Both the position numbers and the translations under genes were made by a program. The notes below the pieces were generated by a model, which ran no database searches, was not told the DNA's origin, and was given only the letters and a program-made list of their open reading frames with translations. DNA of 64,000 nucleotides from Streptomyces cellostaticus (GTDB taxonomy: Bacteria; Actinomycetota; Actinomycetes; Streptomycetales; Streptomycetaceae): the NCBI RefSeq assembly GCF_001513965.1, contig NZ_KQ948031.1, positions 64,504 through 128,503 of the forward strand. Reading direction: 5' to 3'. The first letter of the stretch is position 1. Each line of letters starts with the position of its first letter. Below are positions 1 through 8,332 of the stretch, piece by piece.

Positions 1-41
1 CCCTGATCACCCTCCAACCAGACGCGCTTCGCGCGCTCCCC

Positions 42-1532
42 TCAGGCTCCCACCAGCGGCGATCCCGACGGGGCCCGCAGGGGTTCGGCCAGGTCGGCGA
101 GGGCGCGCTCCAGGCCGTGCAGGTGGGCCAGGGCAGGCTCGGCCGGGGGTTCGGCGGGCAGGTGGACGTGGTCGCGGCCGCCTTCGGTGAGTGCCTCGAC
201 CGCGGCCTCCACCCGCCAGCAGGCGGCGGCCAGGCGGGCGTCGTGGGAGGCCTCGGGGTCCGCGGCGACGGCGACCAGGCCGCGGATCTCGCGGGCGCAG
301 TCGTCGAGGAGGGCGAGGACCCGGCGGGCGCGCCGCTTACGGCCGAGCATCGGGTTCAGCGGGTGCACCAGCGGCGCGACCGAGAGCCGGACCCGGCCGA
401 GCAGCTGCTCCAGCTCGGCCACGCGCGGCGCCGGGTCGGCGGTGGCCGAGCCGGCCAGGCGCGCCGCGGCCTCGGCGGTGCAGGCGTGCACACAGCGCAG
501 GGCGCGCTGGATCCAGGCGTCGGTGGTGGCGTGGGTGGTCACGGGCAGCACGAACAGCACGGCCAGCACGGCCCCGAGGGCGCCCACGCCGGTCTCGGCG
601 AGGCGCAGCGCGAGCAGGCCGGGGCTGAGGACGCCGAGCAGGCCGTAGAGCAGCTCGGCGAGCAGGGTCACCCAGAGCATCATCCAGGTGTACGAGACGG
701 CGGCCGTGTAGAAGATGCCGAAGACGGCGACCGCGACGAGGACGGCCGTGGGCACGGGCGCGCCGTGCACGGGGACGGCGACGAGCAGGCCGAGGCCGAT
801 GCCGATCACCGTGCCGAGGACCCGCCGGAAGCCGCGGACCAGCGTCTCGCCGCGCGAGGCGGTGTTGACGAAGACCCACCAGGTGGCACCCACGGCCCAG
901 TACCAGCGCTGCCCGGACACCAGCTGGCCCACGACCAGCGCGAACCCCGTGCCCGCGACCGCCTGGACCGCCTGCCGGGTGGTCACGCGGGCGAGCCCGG
1001 TGCCGGCGGGCGGTGCGGGTACGGCGGCCGAGGGCAGCCTGCGCTCGTAGCACCACAGGCCGAAGCGCACCGCAGCCGCGCTGAGCACGGACAGCAGGAC
1101 GGCCGCGTACAGCTCGGGCAGCTGTCCGGGGGCGGCGTGCAGGAACTGGGCGACGAAGAAGGTCATGAAGGCGAACACGCCGAGGCTGTGCCCGCGCGGG
1201 CCCCAGCGGCGGGCGTACACGCCGGCGCCGACCACGGCGAGGAAGGCCAGGTCCCGGGCCACCGGGAGGTCGTGCAGCCCGGCGGCCACGGCGAGCACGG
1301 GCAGGCCGACGGCGGGCAGCAGCGCGGTGGTGACCGCCTGCCCGCGCACGGTGGCGTCGGCGACGGTGAACAGGGCGAGCAGCGCGGCGAGACCGCCGGT
1401 GACCGCCCCGGGCAGGGAGTGCCCCGCGAGCCCGCACACCACGACCGCCAGCCCGATGCCGAGGACGGCCCGCGCGGCGAAGCGCAACCGTGCCCGCCCC
1501 GGGTCCGGCGCCGCGAACACCCTCTTCAGCAC
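42..1532 (-). CDS. FUSC-family integral membrane protein (putative efflux or transport)
   Basis: A 496-aa membrane protein of the FUSC (fusaric acid resistance/aromatic acid exporter) type. The first half has about six hydrophobic segments (residues ~20-160). A second hydrophobic block (~190-330) starts with the family-typical RQAVQAVAGTGFAL and YWAVGATWWVFVNT stretches. The C-terminal ~150 residues are soluble and helical. I chose the GTG at 1532 because a strong GGAGGGGA Shine-Dalgarno lies 4-5 nt upstream; an ATG at 1571 would add 13 residues and has no such site. The gene is divergent from an Lrp/AsnC regulator, which suggests local control. The substrate is unknown, and efflux is a family-based inference. 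Confidence 0.85.
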   Translation of the reverse strand: MLKRVFAAPDPGRARLRFAARAVLGIGLAVVVCGLAGHSLPGAVTGGLAALLALFTVADATVRGQAVTTALLPAVGLPVLAVAAGLHDLPVARDLAFLAVVGAGVYARRWGPRGHSLGVFAFMTFFVAQFLHAAPGQLPELYAAVLLSVLSAAAVRFGLWCYERRLPSAAVPAPPAGTGLARVTTRQAVQAVAGTGFALVVGQLVSGQRWYWAVGATWWVFVNTASRGETLVRGFRRVLGTVIGIGLGLLVAVPVHGAPVPTAVLVAVAVFGIFYTAAVSYTWMMLWVTLLAELLYGLLGVLSPGLLALRLAETGVGALGAVLAVLFVLPVTTHATTDAWIQRALRCVHACTAEAAARLAGSATADPAPRVAELEQLLGRVRLSVAPLVHPLNPMLGRKRRARRVLALLDDCAREIRGLVAVAADPEASHDARLAAACWRVEAAVEALTEGGRDHVHLPAEPPAEPALAHLHGLERALADLAEPLRAPSGSPLVGA

Positions 1533-1634
1533 TGCTTCCCCTCCCCTTGAGAACACCTGGGACACCCGCATACAAAAGGCGCCGCGGGGATCCGCAGCGC
1601 CATCGACCTGTCCATGAGAGCATCACGGAGGTCG

Positions 1635-1756
1635 ATGGCTCAAGTGTTGCCTCAATCACTGAGCCATTGGCCCGGTACCACGCCTGGACTTTCGCCCACC
1701 TGAAAGCCAACGGCCCAGGTCGGGCGGCATGCTCGTGCTGCCTCCCGGTGAGCCAT
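1635..1756. promoter_or_regulatory. Triplicate ATGGCTCA/TGAGCCAT motif, candidate Lrp operator
   Basis: The divergent intergenic region carries ATGGCTCA at 1635-1642 and its exact reverse complement TGAGCCAT at 1660-1667, with 17 nt between them. A third copy is at 1749-1756. The second and third copies share the longer TGAGCCATTGG and are each followed by GTAC within about ten bases. The third lies just upstream of the regulator start, so autoregulation by the adjacent Lrp-type protein is a reasonable inference. Binding has not been shown. Confidence 0.5.
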
Positions 1757-1773
1757 TGGTACAGTCGTACGTG

Positions 1774-2250
1774 ATGACCGTGGACGAGCTCGACACCCGC
1801 ATCCTGCGGCTGCTCCTGGAGCAGCCGCGCACCAGCGTGCGCGAGTACGCCCGCACCCTGGGCGTCGCGCGGGGCACGCTCCAGGCCCGCCTGGACCGCA
1901 TGGAACGGGACGGCGTGATCACCGGTACGGGCCCCTCACTCTCCCCCGCCGCGCTCGGCCACCCGGTGCTCGCGTTCGTGCACATCGAGGTCACCCAGGG
2001 CCACCTGGACGACGTCGGGGACGCGCTGGCCGCCGTACCGGAGATCGTGGAGGCGTTCTCGATCACCGGCGGCGGGGATCTGCTGGCCCGGGTGGTGGGG
2101 CGGGACAACGCCCATCTGGAGGATGTGATCCAGAAGCTGATCAGCCTGCCGGGCGTGGTGCGCACCCGCACCGAGGTGGCCCTGCGCGAGCGCGTGCCGC
2201 ACCGGCTGCTGCCTCTGATCGAGTCGCTCGGACGGGCGGGCCGCGCCTGA
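1774..2250 (+). CDS. Lrp/AsnC-family transcriptional regulator
   Basis: A 158-aa regulator. An N-terminal winged HTH (LDTRILRLLLEQPRTSVREY, then LGVARGTLQARLDRMERDGVI) is followed by a C-terminal RAM/AsnC ligand domain with the family-like stretch AFSITGGGDLLARVVGRDN. Such proteins form dimers and octamers and sense amino acids or small metabolites. No clear ribosome site precedes the start. The ATG at 1774 (or the GTG at 1771) sits 5-8 nt after a TACAGT hexamer at 1760-1765, so translation may be leaderless; an upstream ATG at 1729 would run through the operator copy at 1749. The gene is divergent from the FUSC membrane protein and probably controls it and itself. Confidence 0.88.
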   Translation: MTVDELDTRILRLLLEQPRTSVREYARTLGVARGTLQARLDRMERDGVITGTGPSLSPAALGHPVLAFVHIEVTQGHLDDVGDALAAVPEIVEAFSITGGGDLLARVVGRDNAHLEDVIQKLISLPGVVRTRTEVALRERVPHRLLPLIESLGRAGRA

Positions 2251-2270
2251 CCCTGGGCATCCTGGATGCC

Positions 2271-2966
2271 ATGAGCACGCTCAGCACTCTTTCGGTCATC
2301 TTCGATCTCGACGGAACGCTGGTGGACAGCGAGCCGAACTACTACGAGGCGAGCCGGCAGACCCTTGCCGAACACGGCGTCCCGGACTTCACCTGGGCGG
2401 AGCACGAGAGCTACGTCGGGATCAGCACCTGGGAGACGGTCACGCTCTGGCGGGAGCGCTACGGCCTGCGGGCCTCGCCGGACGAGCTCTTCGACGCGAC
2501 GAACCGGCGCTATCTGGAGCTGGCCCGCACCGGCACGCGCGCGTACCCCGAGATGCGGAAGTTCGTGGAGCTGCTGGCCGCCGAGGGCGTCCCACTGGCG
2601 GTGGCCTCCGGCTCCTGCGCCGAGGCCATCGACGCCATCCTCGCCGGGACCGGCCTGAACGCCTTCCTGTACACCGTGGTCTCGGCCGACGAGGTGAGCC
2701 ACGGCAAGCCCGCCCCCGACGTCTTCCTGGAGGCGGCCAGGCGGCTCGGCACGGACCCGGCCGACTGCGTGGTCCTGGAGGATGCGGCACCGGGCGCGGC
2801 CGCCGCACACGCGGCCGGAATGCGCTGCATCGCCATCCCGTACGTGGCTGCCCAGGCGGACGCGCCCGAGTTCGCCAGGGCGGAGCTGCTGCTGCGGGGC
2901 GGCCAGGCGGAGTTCACGGCGCAGTCGGCGTACGCATGGCTGACGGATTCGGCCACCTCCGCCTGA
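2271..2966 (+). CDS. HAD-superfamily phosphatase / beta-phosphoglucomutase-like
   Basis: A 231-aa HAD subfamily I enzyme with a helical cap. All four motifs are visible: DLDGT with nucleophile D12 and acid/base D14, the ASGS serine motif around residue 115, the GKPAPDVF lysine motif and the VLEDAAPG acidic motif. This set fits hydrolysis of a phosphorylated sugar or phosphoglycolate-type metabolite, or phosphosugar mutase activity; the sequence alone cannot decide. It starts 20 nt after the Lrp-type regulator and may be cotranscribed with it. Length is normal for the family. Confidence 0.88.
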   Translation: MSTLSTLSVIFDLDGTLVDSEPNYYEASRQTLAEHGVPDFTWAEHESYVGISTWETVTLWRERYGLRASPDELFDATNRRYLELARTGTRAYPEMRKFVELLAAEGVPLAVASGSCAEAIDAILAGTGLNAFLYTVVSADEVSHGKPAPDVFLEAARRLGTDPADCVVLEDAAPGAAAAHAAGMRCIAIPYVAAQADAPEFARAELLLRGGQAEFTAQSAYAWLTDSATSA

Positions 2967-2991
2967 GCAACTTCCTTACCCGTCAGTACCG

Positions 2992-3020
2992 TTGACGCTC
3001 CCCTGTCCCTTCCCTATCTT
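2992..3020 (+). promoter_or_regulatory. Sigma70/HrdB-like promoter
   Basis: TTGACG at 2992-2997, a 17-nt spacer, then TATCTT at 3015-3020. This is a near-consensus vegetative promoter placed 57 nt before the glycosidase start codon. The predicted transcription start (~3027) falls directly before a palindrome. Confidence 0.6.
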
Positions 3021-3032
3021 CTGGGCGACTTG

Positions 3033-3047
3033 TCGAACGACGTTCGA
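3033..3047. promoter_or_regulatory. 15-bp palindromic operator candidate
   Basis: TCGAACG-A-CGTTCGA is a perfect palindrome with a one-base centre. It lies just downstream of the predicted transcription start of the secreted glycosidase gene, where a bound repressor would block elongation. LacI- or GntR-type sugar regulators commonly use sites like this. No candidate regulator gene is adjacent. Confidence 0.5.
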
Positions 3048-3077
3048 TATCACGAACAGCAGGGAAGTGAGGAGCAC

Positions 3078-5876
3078 ATGACCCCGCCCCTCTCGCGGCG
3101 CGCCCTTCTCCAGGCGACCGCACTGGCCGCCGCGGCGACCGGTCTGACGGCAGCCCCCGCGGGCGCGACGGGTGCCACCGCCGAACCCGCCTGGAAGGTA
3201 AGGCCGTTCGGGCTGGATGAGGTAACGCTCGGTCGCGGTGTGTTCGCCGGCAAACGCGCGCTGATGCTCCAGCACGCCCGTGGGTACGACGTGAACCGGC
3301 TCCTTCAGGTCTTCCGGGCCAACGCGGGGCTGGACACGGGCGGAGCGGTTGCGCCCGGCGGCTGGGAGGGGCTGGACGGGGAGGCCAACGGGAACCTGCG
3401 GGGCCACTACACCGGGCACTTCCTCACGATGCTGGCACAGGCCAGGGCGAGCACGGGGGAGGAGGTGTTCGCGGAGAAGCTCCGCACGATGATCGGTGCG
3501 CTGAGCGAGGTGCGCGAGGCGCTGCGCCGGGAGCCCGCCGTGCTCGCCACGGACGGCAGATTCGGTTCCGCCGCCGAGCAGGTCCGCGGCTCCTGCCAGT
3601 ACGTCGACCTGCCGTCCGGGGTGCTCGGTGCCGGCCCCGCGGTCACCCTGTCCGCCTGGGTGAAGCCCACCCATGACGCGGACTGGGCCCGCGTCCTCGA
3701 CTTCGGCGACGGCACCACCCGGTACCTGTACCTCGCCGTGCGCAATGCCACCGGTGTGCCCCGGTTCGCCGTGACCACCTCCGGTGCGGGCGGTGAGCAG
3801 GGGATCGACGGGACCGCCCCGCTGCCGATCGGCAAGTGGAGCCACCTGGCCGTGACGATCGCCGACGGCACCGGCACGCTCTACGTCAACGGGACGGCCG
3901 TGGCCCGCAACACCGCCATGACCCTCACCCCGGCGGCGCTGGGCACCCTGGCCGACCACTGGCTGGGCCGCTCGCATTACTCCGCCGACCCGGTGTTCGC
4001 GGGCGCGCTGGAGGAGTTCAACATCTGGTCGCGGGCGCTGAGTGCCGTGGAGGTCGCCGAGTTGCAGGACCGGCGGGCGGCCGGCACCTCGGCGGGGCCC
4101 GGCGACCTGGTGTCGTACCGCTTCGGGGAGACGGTCGGCTCGCGCTTCGCCGACTCCTCGGGACGCGGCCTGGACGCCACCCTGCGCCGCACCTGGGGCG
4201 GGCCCAGCCATCCCGGCTTCCTCGCGGCCTGCCCGGAGACGCAGTTCATCCTGCTGGAGTCGATGACGAGCAGCGACTACACCAAGGTGTGGGCGCCGTA
4301 CTACACCGCGCACAAGATCCTCCGCGGCCTGCTGGACGCCCACCTCGCCACCGGCGACGCACGGGCACTGGACCTCGCCTCGGGCATGGGCGACTGGATG
4401 TACTCCCGGCTGTCCCGGCTGCCCGCGGCCACCCTCCAGCGCATGTGGGGCATCTTCTCCAGCGGTGAGTACGGCGGGATCGTCGAGGCGATCTGCGACC
4501 TGCACGAGCACACCGGCAAGGCCGAACACCTCGCGCTGGCCCGCCTGTTCGACCTGGACCGGCTGATCGACGCGTGCGCGGCGGACACCGACGTCCTCGC
4601 CGGGCTCCACGCCAACCAGCACATACCGATCTTCACGGGTCTGGTCCGCCTGTACGACGCGACGGGCGAGCAGCGCTGCCTCACCGCCGCGAAGAACTTC
4701 TGGCGGATGGTCGTACCCCCTCGCATGTACGGCATCGGCGGCACCAGCACCGGCGAGTTCTGGAAGGCACGGGACGTCATCGCGGGGACGATCGGCGCGA
4801 CGAACGCGGAGACCTGCTGCGCGTACAACATGCTGAAGCTGAGCCGGTCGCTGTTCTTCCACGAGCAGGATCCGGCCTACATGGACTACTACGAGCGGGC
4901 GTTGTACAACCAGGTGCTGGGCAGCAAGCAGGACCGGGCCGACGCGGAGAAGCCGCTGGTCACGTACTTCATCGGGCTGACGCCCGGTCATGTCCGCGAC
5001 TACACACCGAAGCAGGGCACGACCTGCTGCGAGGGCACCGGCATGGAGAGCGCCACCAAGTACCAGGACTCGGTGTACTTCGCAGCGGCCGACGGCAGCG
5101 CCCTGTACGTCAACCTGTACAGCCCCTCCACCCTGACCTGGGCCGAGAAGGGCATCACGGTCACCCAGACCACCGCCTACCCGCAGGAGCAGGGCAGCAC
5201 CCTCACCATCGGCGGCAGCGGCAGCGTCTCCTTCGCGCTGCGGCTGCGGGTGCCCGGGTGGGCGACCGCCGGTTTCCACGTGACGGTCAACGGGCGTGCG
5301 GTGGACGGCGTTCCGACGCCCGGCAGCTACGTCTCGATCGCGCGGACCTGGCGGCGCGGCGACACGGTCCGGGTGCGGATGCCGTTCCGGCTGCGGGTGG
5401 AGAAGGCCCTGGACGACCCGTCCCTCGAGGCCCTGTTCTACGGCCCGGTCAACCTGGTGGCCCGCGACTCGGCGACGGAGTACCTGAAGCTGGGCCTGTA
5501 CCGGAACGCGGCGCTCTCCGGCGACCTGCTGCCCTCGCTCACCCCGGTCTCCGGTGCCCCGCTGCACTACACCCTGGACGGCATCGAGTTCGCCCCGTTC
5601 TTCGAGGGGACCGAGGATCCGGCCCACGCGTACTTCCGCCGTGCCGAACCCCGGGTGGTCTTCGGCGGCCTCGACTCCCGTGTCGCGAACCCCGCTCGGA
5701 CCGACGGGACGACGCTCCTCGACGCCGTCTGGGCAGCGGCGCCGTTCCGGAGCAAGGGGGCGCTGATCGCGCAGGTGCGGGACGTCGTGGACGCCTGGGT
5801 GGCGGACGGGCTTCTCGGGCGGGCGGACGGGGAGGCGGTCGTGCGGACGGCGGGGACGGCGTCGTACGCGGACTGA
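3078..5876 (+). CDS. Secreted GH127-type (DUF1680) glycosidase with internal LamG domain
   Basis: A 932-aa secreted protein with a Tat-like leader (SRRALLQATALAAAATG...). The catalytic domain matches the GH127/beta-L-arabinofuranosidase family. NAETCCAYNMLKL (E578, C580, C581) and TTCCEGTGMES (C650, C651) supply the acidic residue and the cysteine cluster that this family uses for zinc and catalysis. Residues ~158-374 are a LamG/concanavalin-like module (VTLSAWVKP, GKWSHLAVTIADGTGTLYVNG) inserted into the (alpha/alpha)6 barrel region rather than appended to it. The C-terminus is beta-rich. The start is ATG 3078, preceded by GAGGAG. A promoter and palindrome lie directly upstream. The likely role is extracellular breakdown of an arabinose-containing plant glycan; the substrate is an inference. 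Confidence 0.88.
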   Translation: MTPPLSRRALLQATALAAAATGLTAAPAGATGATAEPAWKVRPFGLDEVTLGRGVFAGKRALMLQHARGYDVNRLLQVFRANAGLDTGGAVAPGGWEGLDGEANGNLRGHYTGHFLTMLAQARASTGEEVFAEKLRTMIGALSEVREALRREPAVLATDGRFGSAAEQVRGSCQYVDLPSGVLGAGPAVTLSAWVKPTHDADWARVLDFGDGTTRYLYLAVRNATGVPRFAVTTSGAGGEQGIDGTAPLPIGKWSHLAVTIADGTGTLYVNGTAVARNTAMTLTPAALGTLADHWLGRSHYSADPVFAGALEEFNIWSRALSAVEVAELQDRRAAGTSAGPGDLVSYRFGETVGSRFADSSGRGLDATLRRTWGGPSHPGFLAACPETQFILLESMTSSDYTKVWAPYYTAHKILRGLLDAHLATGDARALDLASGMGDWMYSRLSRLPAATLQRMWGIFSSGEYGGIVEAICDLHEHTGKAEHLALARLFDLDRLIDACAADTDVLAGLHANQHIPIFTGLVRLYDATGEQRCLTAAKNFWRMVVPPRMYGIGGTSTGEFWKARDVIAGTIGATNAETCCAYNMLKLSRSLFFHEQDPAYMDYYERALYNQVLGSKQDRADAEKPLVTYFIGLTPGHVRDYTPKQGTTCCEGTGMESATKYQDSVYFAAADGSALYVNLYSPSTLTWAEKGITVTQTTAYPQEQGSTLTIGGSGSVSFALRLRVPGWATAGFHVTVNGRAVDGVPTPGSYVSIARTWRRGDTVRVRMPFRLRVEKALDDPSLEALFYGPVNLVARDSATEYLKLGLYRNAALSGDLLPSLTPVSGAPLHYTLDGIEFAPFFEGTEDPAHAYFRRAEPRVVFGGLDSRVANPARTDGTTLLDAVWAAAPFRSKGALIAQVRDVVDAWVADGLLGRADGEAVVRTAGTASYAD

Positions 5877-5943
5877 CCGGCTACGACGCGCGCGGAAGCG
5901 CTCCTTGCGTGCGTTGAGGCGGGTGGCTGCTTAGCGTGACCCC

Positions 5944-7446
5944 ATGACCACAGTCCAGGCCCGGCCCGCCCCCGACGACCGGCGGTGGAAGGCGCTCGGG
6001 GTCTGTCTGACGGCGGGCTTCATCTCGCTGCTCGACACCTCGATCGTGAACGTGGCACTGCCCTCGATGGAGCACGGGCTGGGCGCCTCGGAGGCCGCCC
6101 AGTCATGGGTGGTGTCCGGGTACGCCCTCACCTTCGGGCTGGCGCTCGTCCCGGCGGGCCGACTGGGCGACATGCGCGGGCGGCGCCAGGCCTTCCTGTT
6201 CGGGCTCGCCCTGTTCACGCTGGCCTCGGCGGCGTGCGGGCTCGCGCCCAGTGCCTCCTGGCTGGTGCTGTTCCGGCTGATCCAGGGCACGGCGGCGGGC
6301 ATGGTCGCACCGCAGACCTCGGGGCTGATCCAGCAGATGTTCCAGGGCGTCGAGCGGGCCAAGGCCTTCGGCCTGCTGGGCAGCGTCATCGGCGTCTCGA
6401 CGGCGGTGGGCCCGCTGGCGGGCGGTCTGCTGATCAACGCCGTCGGCACCGACGACGGCTGGCGCTGGGTGTTCTTCGTCAACCTGCCCATCGGGGTGGC
6501 CGCCCTCGCCGCGGGGCTGCGGCTGCTGCCCCGTTTCCCGGCGTCCGCGGGAAGGCGCGAGGAGTTCGACCTGTTCGGGGTGCTGCTCCTCGGCTCGGGT
6601 GTGCTGGCGCTCATGCTGCCCCTGGTGCAGGAGCAGCAGTGGACCGGGCGGCTGAAGTGGGCGCTGATGCCGGTGGCCGCGCTGCTGCTGGCCGCGTTCT
6701 GGGCGTGGGAGAAGCGTGAGGGACAGCGCGGGCGGGCGCCACTGGTCGACCTGGGCCTGTTCTCCCTGCGGTCCTTCACGCTCGGCGCGCTGATCAGCCT
6801 GAGCTACTTCGCGGGCTTCACCACGGTCTTCTTCGTCTACACGCTGTTCCTGCAGAACACGGTCGGCTACAGCGCGCTGACGGCAGGGCTCTCGGTCCTG
6901 CCCTTCGCGGCCGCCTCGGCGGTCGGCGCCGCCGCCGGGGGCCGGCTGGTGGTACGGCACGGCCGCAAGCTGGTCGTCATCGGACTGAGCGGGGTGGCGG
7001 TGGGGCTGCTCGGGGTGGTCGTGGCGGTGCAGCTGGTGCCCGGGCAGGACGTGGGGTGGGCCACGGCGCTGCCGATGGTCATCGGGGGGATCGGCTCCGG
7101 CCTCACCGTCTCCCCCAACACGACCCTCACCCTCACCCGCGTCCCCGTACGCCGTGCCGGTGCGGCCGGCGGGGTGTTGCAGACGGGCCAGCGCGTCGGC
7201 TCGGCGGCCGGGATCGCCGTGGTGGGCGCGGTGTACTTCGCGCATCAGGCCAACCACGGCCGCTCCGTCACCGCCATTCAGCTCGGACTGCTCACCGCCG
7301 TGGGGATCATCATGATCGCGCTGCTGCTGGCGGTCGCGGACCTGCGGGAACGCCAGTCGCATCCCGAGCCGGAGGCTGTCGCCGGGCCGGTCCGGCGGGG
7401 TTCCGAGGAGGGCGGGACGGAGGAGACGGTCCGACGGGGCTCCTGA
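5944..7446 (+). CDS. MFS drug-efflux transporter, DHA2 (14-TM) type
   Basis: A 500-aa major-facilitator antiporter. The family signature LLDTSIVNVALPSME is in TM1, and motif A (GRLGDMRGRRQAF) follows TM2. About 14 hydrophobic segments are present, typical of the EmrB/QacA subfamily that exports lipophilic compounds using the proton gradient. The C-terminal ~40 residues are charged. The ATG at 5944 is preceded by TAGCGTGACCCC, a pattern compatible with a leaderless transcript. It is convergent with the LysR-domain gene. Confidence 0.9.
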   Translation: MTTVQARPAPDDRRWKALGVCLTAGFISLLDTSIVNVALPSMEHGLGASEAAQSWVVSGYALTFGLALVPAGRLGDMRGRRQAFLFGLALFTLASAACGLAPSASWLVLFRLIQGTAAGMVAPQTSGLIQQMFQGVERAKAFGLLGSVIGVSTAVGPLAGGLLINAVGTDDGWRWVFFVNLPIGVAALAAGLRLLPRFPASAGRREEFDLFGVLLLGSGVLALMLPLVQEQQWTGRLKWALMPVAALLLAAFWAWEKREGQRGRAPLVDLGLFSLRSFTLGALISLSYFAGFTTVFFVYTLFLQNTVGYSALTAGLSVLPFAAASAVGAAAGGRLVVRHGRKLVVIGLSGVAVGLLGVVVAVQLVPGQDVGWATALPMVIGGIGSGLTVSPNTTLTLTRVPVRRAGAAGGVLQTGQRVGSAAGIAVVGAVYFAHQANHGRSVTAIQLGLLTAVGIIMIALLLAVADLRERQSHPEPEAVAGPVRRGSEEGGTEETVRRGS

Positions 7447-7491
7447 AAGGTCACGACGAAGGTCACGACCTCCGGCACGGATCCCGAGAGG

Positions 7492-8274
7492 TCACGACTT
7501 CCGGCGCGGCTTCCCCCGCTTGGCCGGCTTGGCGGCCCCTGAGCCCGTGCGGCCCCGTGCGGTGCGGCCCGTGGGCTTGCCGCCCGTCGACTTCGCGGGC
7601 GTCTGCTTCTGCCGGGCACCGCGCTGCTCCGGACGCTTCTGCTCGGGCTCGGCCTTCGCCGCCGTTCGGCCCCGCGTGCTGTTGACCGTGCGGCCGCGGA
7701 CGATGCCGATGAAGTCCTCCACCAGGTCGGTGGTGGCCTCCTCCGGCCAGGACAGGGCGATGCTCGACTGGGGGGCGTCGACGACCGGGCGGTAGGTGAG
7801 GTCCCTGCGGTGGTAGAGGCGGGCCAGGGACTGGGGGACGAGCAGGAGGCCGACGCCCGCCGCCACCAGCTCGATGGCGTCCGGTGTCGTCGCGGGGCGT
7901 TCGAAGGCGGGCTCGCCGGGCGGGCTGTCCCAGTCGAAGACGTCGTCCAGGGGGTGGAAGAGCACCTCCTCGGCGAGGTCGGCCAGGGTCACCTCGTCCG
8001 CCGCCGTGATCAGGTGATCCTTGGGGACGACGACCACCGTGGTCTCGGTGTAGAGGGGGATCGCGCTGAAGAACGTACGGTCGACGGGCAGCCGGACGAG
8101 CCCCGCGTCGGCCTCGCCCGCGCGCAGCACGTCCGCTGCCTCGGTGCCGGGCACCTGGAGGAGGGTGAGCGGGATGTCGGGCAGGCGCTCGTTCCAGATC
8201 CGCGCCCATTTGGCGGGCGTCGCTCCGGGGACGTACGCGAGCCGGAACGAAGGTGATTCCTGCGAGCCTGTCAC
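7492..8274 (-). CDS. LysR-type effector-binding domain protein without HTH, basic tail
   Basis: A 260-aa protein. Residues ~8-200 match a LysR substrate-binding domain: FRLAYVPGATPAKWARIW, LRAGEADAGLVRLP, VVVVPKDHLI, AGVGLLLVPQSLARLY. The normal N-terminal winged-HTH is absent, and no HTH is encoded in the ~60 nt before the divergent DUF5997 start. The last ~60 residues are instead rich in Lys, Arg, Thr and Gly and end RGKPRRKS, so they could contact nucleic acid non-specifically. It may be a solute sensor or a modulator of a full-length LysR partner. The pairing with a divergent DUF5997 gene may be functional. Confidence 0.82.
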   Translation of the reverse strand: MTGSQESPSFRLAYVPGATPAKWARIWNERLPDIPLTLLQVPGTEAADVLRAGEADAGLVRLPVDRTFFSAIPLYTETTVVVVPKDHLITAADEVTLADLAEEVLFHPLDDVFDWDSPPGEPAFERPATTPDAIELVAAGVGLLLVPQSLARLYHRRDLTYRPVVDAPQSSIALSWPEEATTDLVEDFIGIVRGRTVNSTRGRTAAKAEPEQKRPEQRGARQKQTPAKSTGGKPTGRTARGRTGSGAAKPAKRGKPRRKS

Positions 8275-8332
8275 CAGGCCAGGTTACCGGCCGTGGTCGG
8301 CCGTCCGGCACGCGGCCGATACCCTTGACCCC

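Noticed and set aside
2976..5627. 883-codon open frame antisense to the GH127 gene
   Set aside because: Gly/Arg/Gln-rich composition without domains; a high-GC shadow of a well-supported gene.
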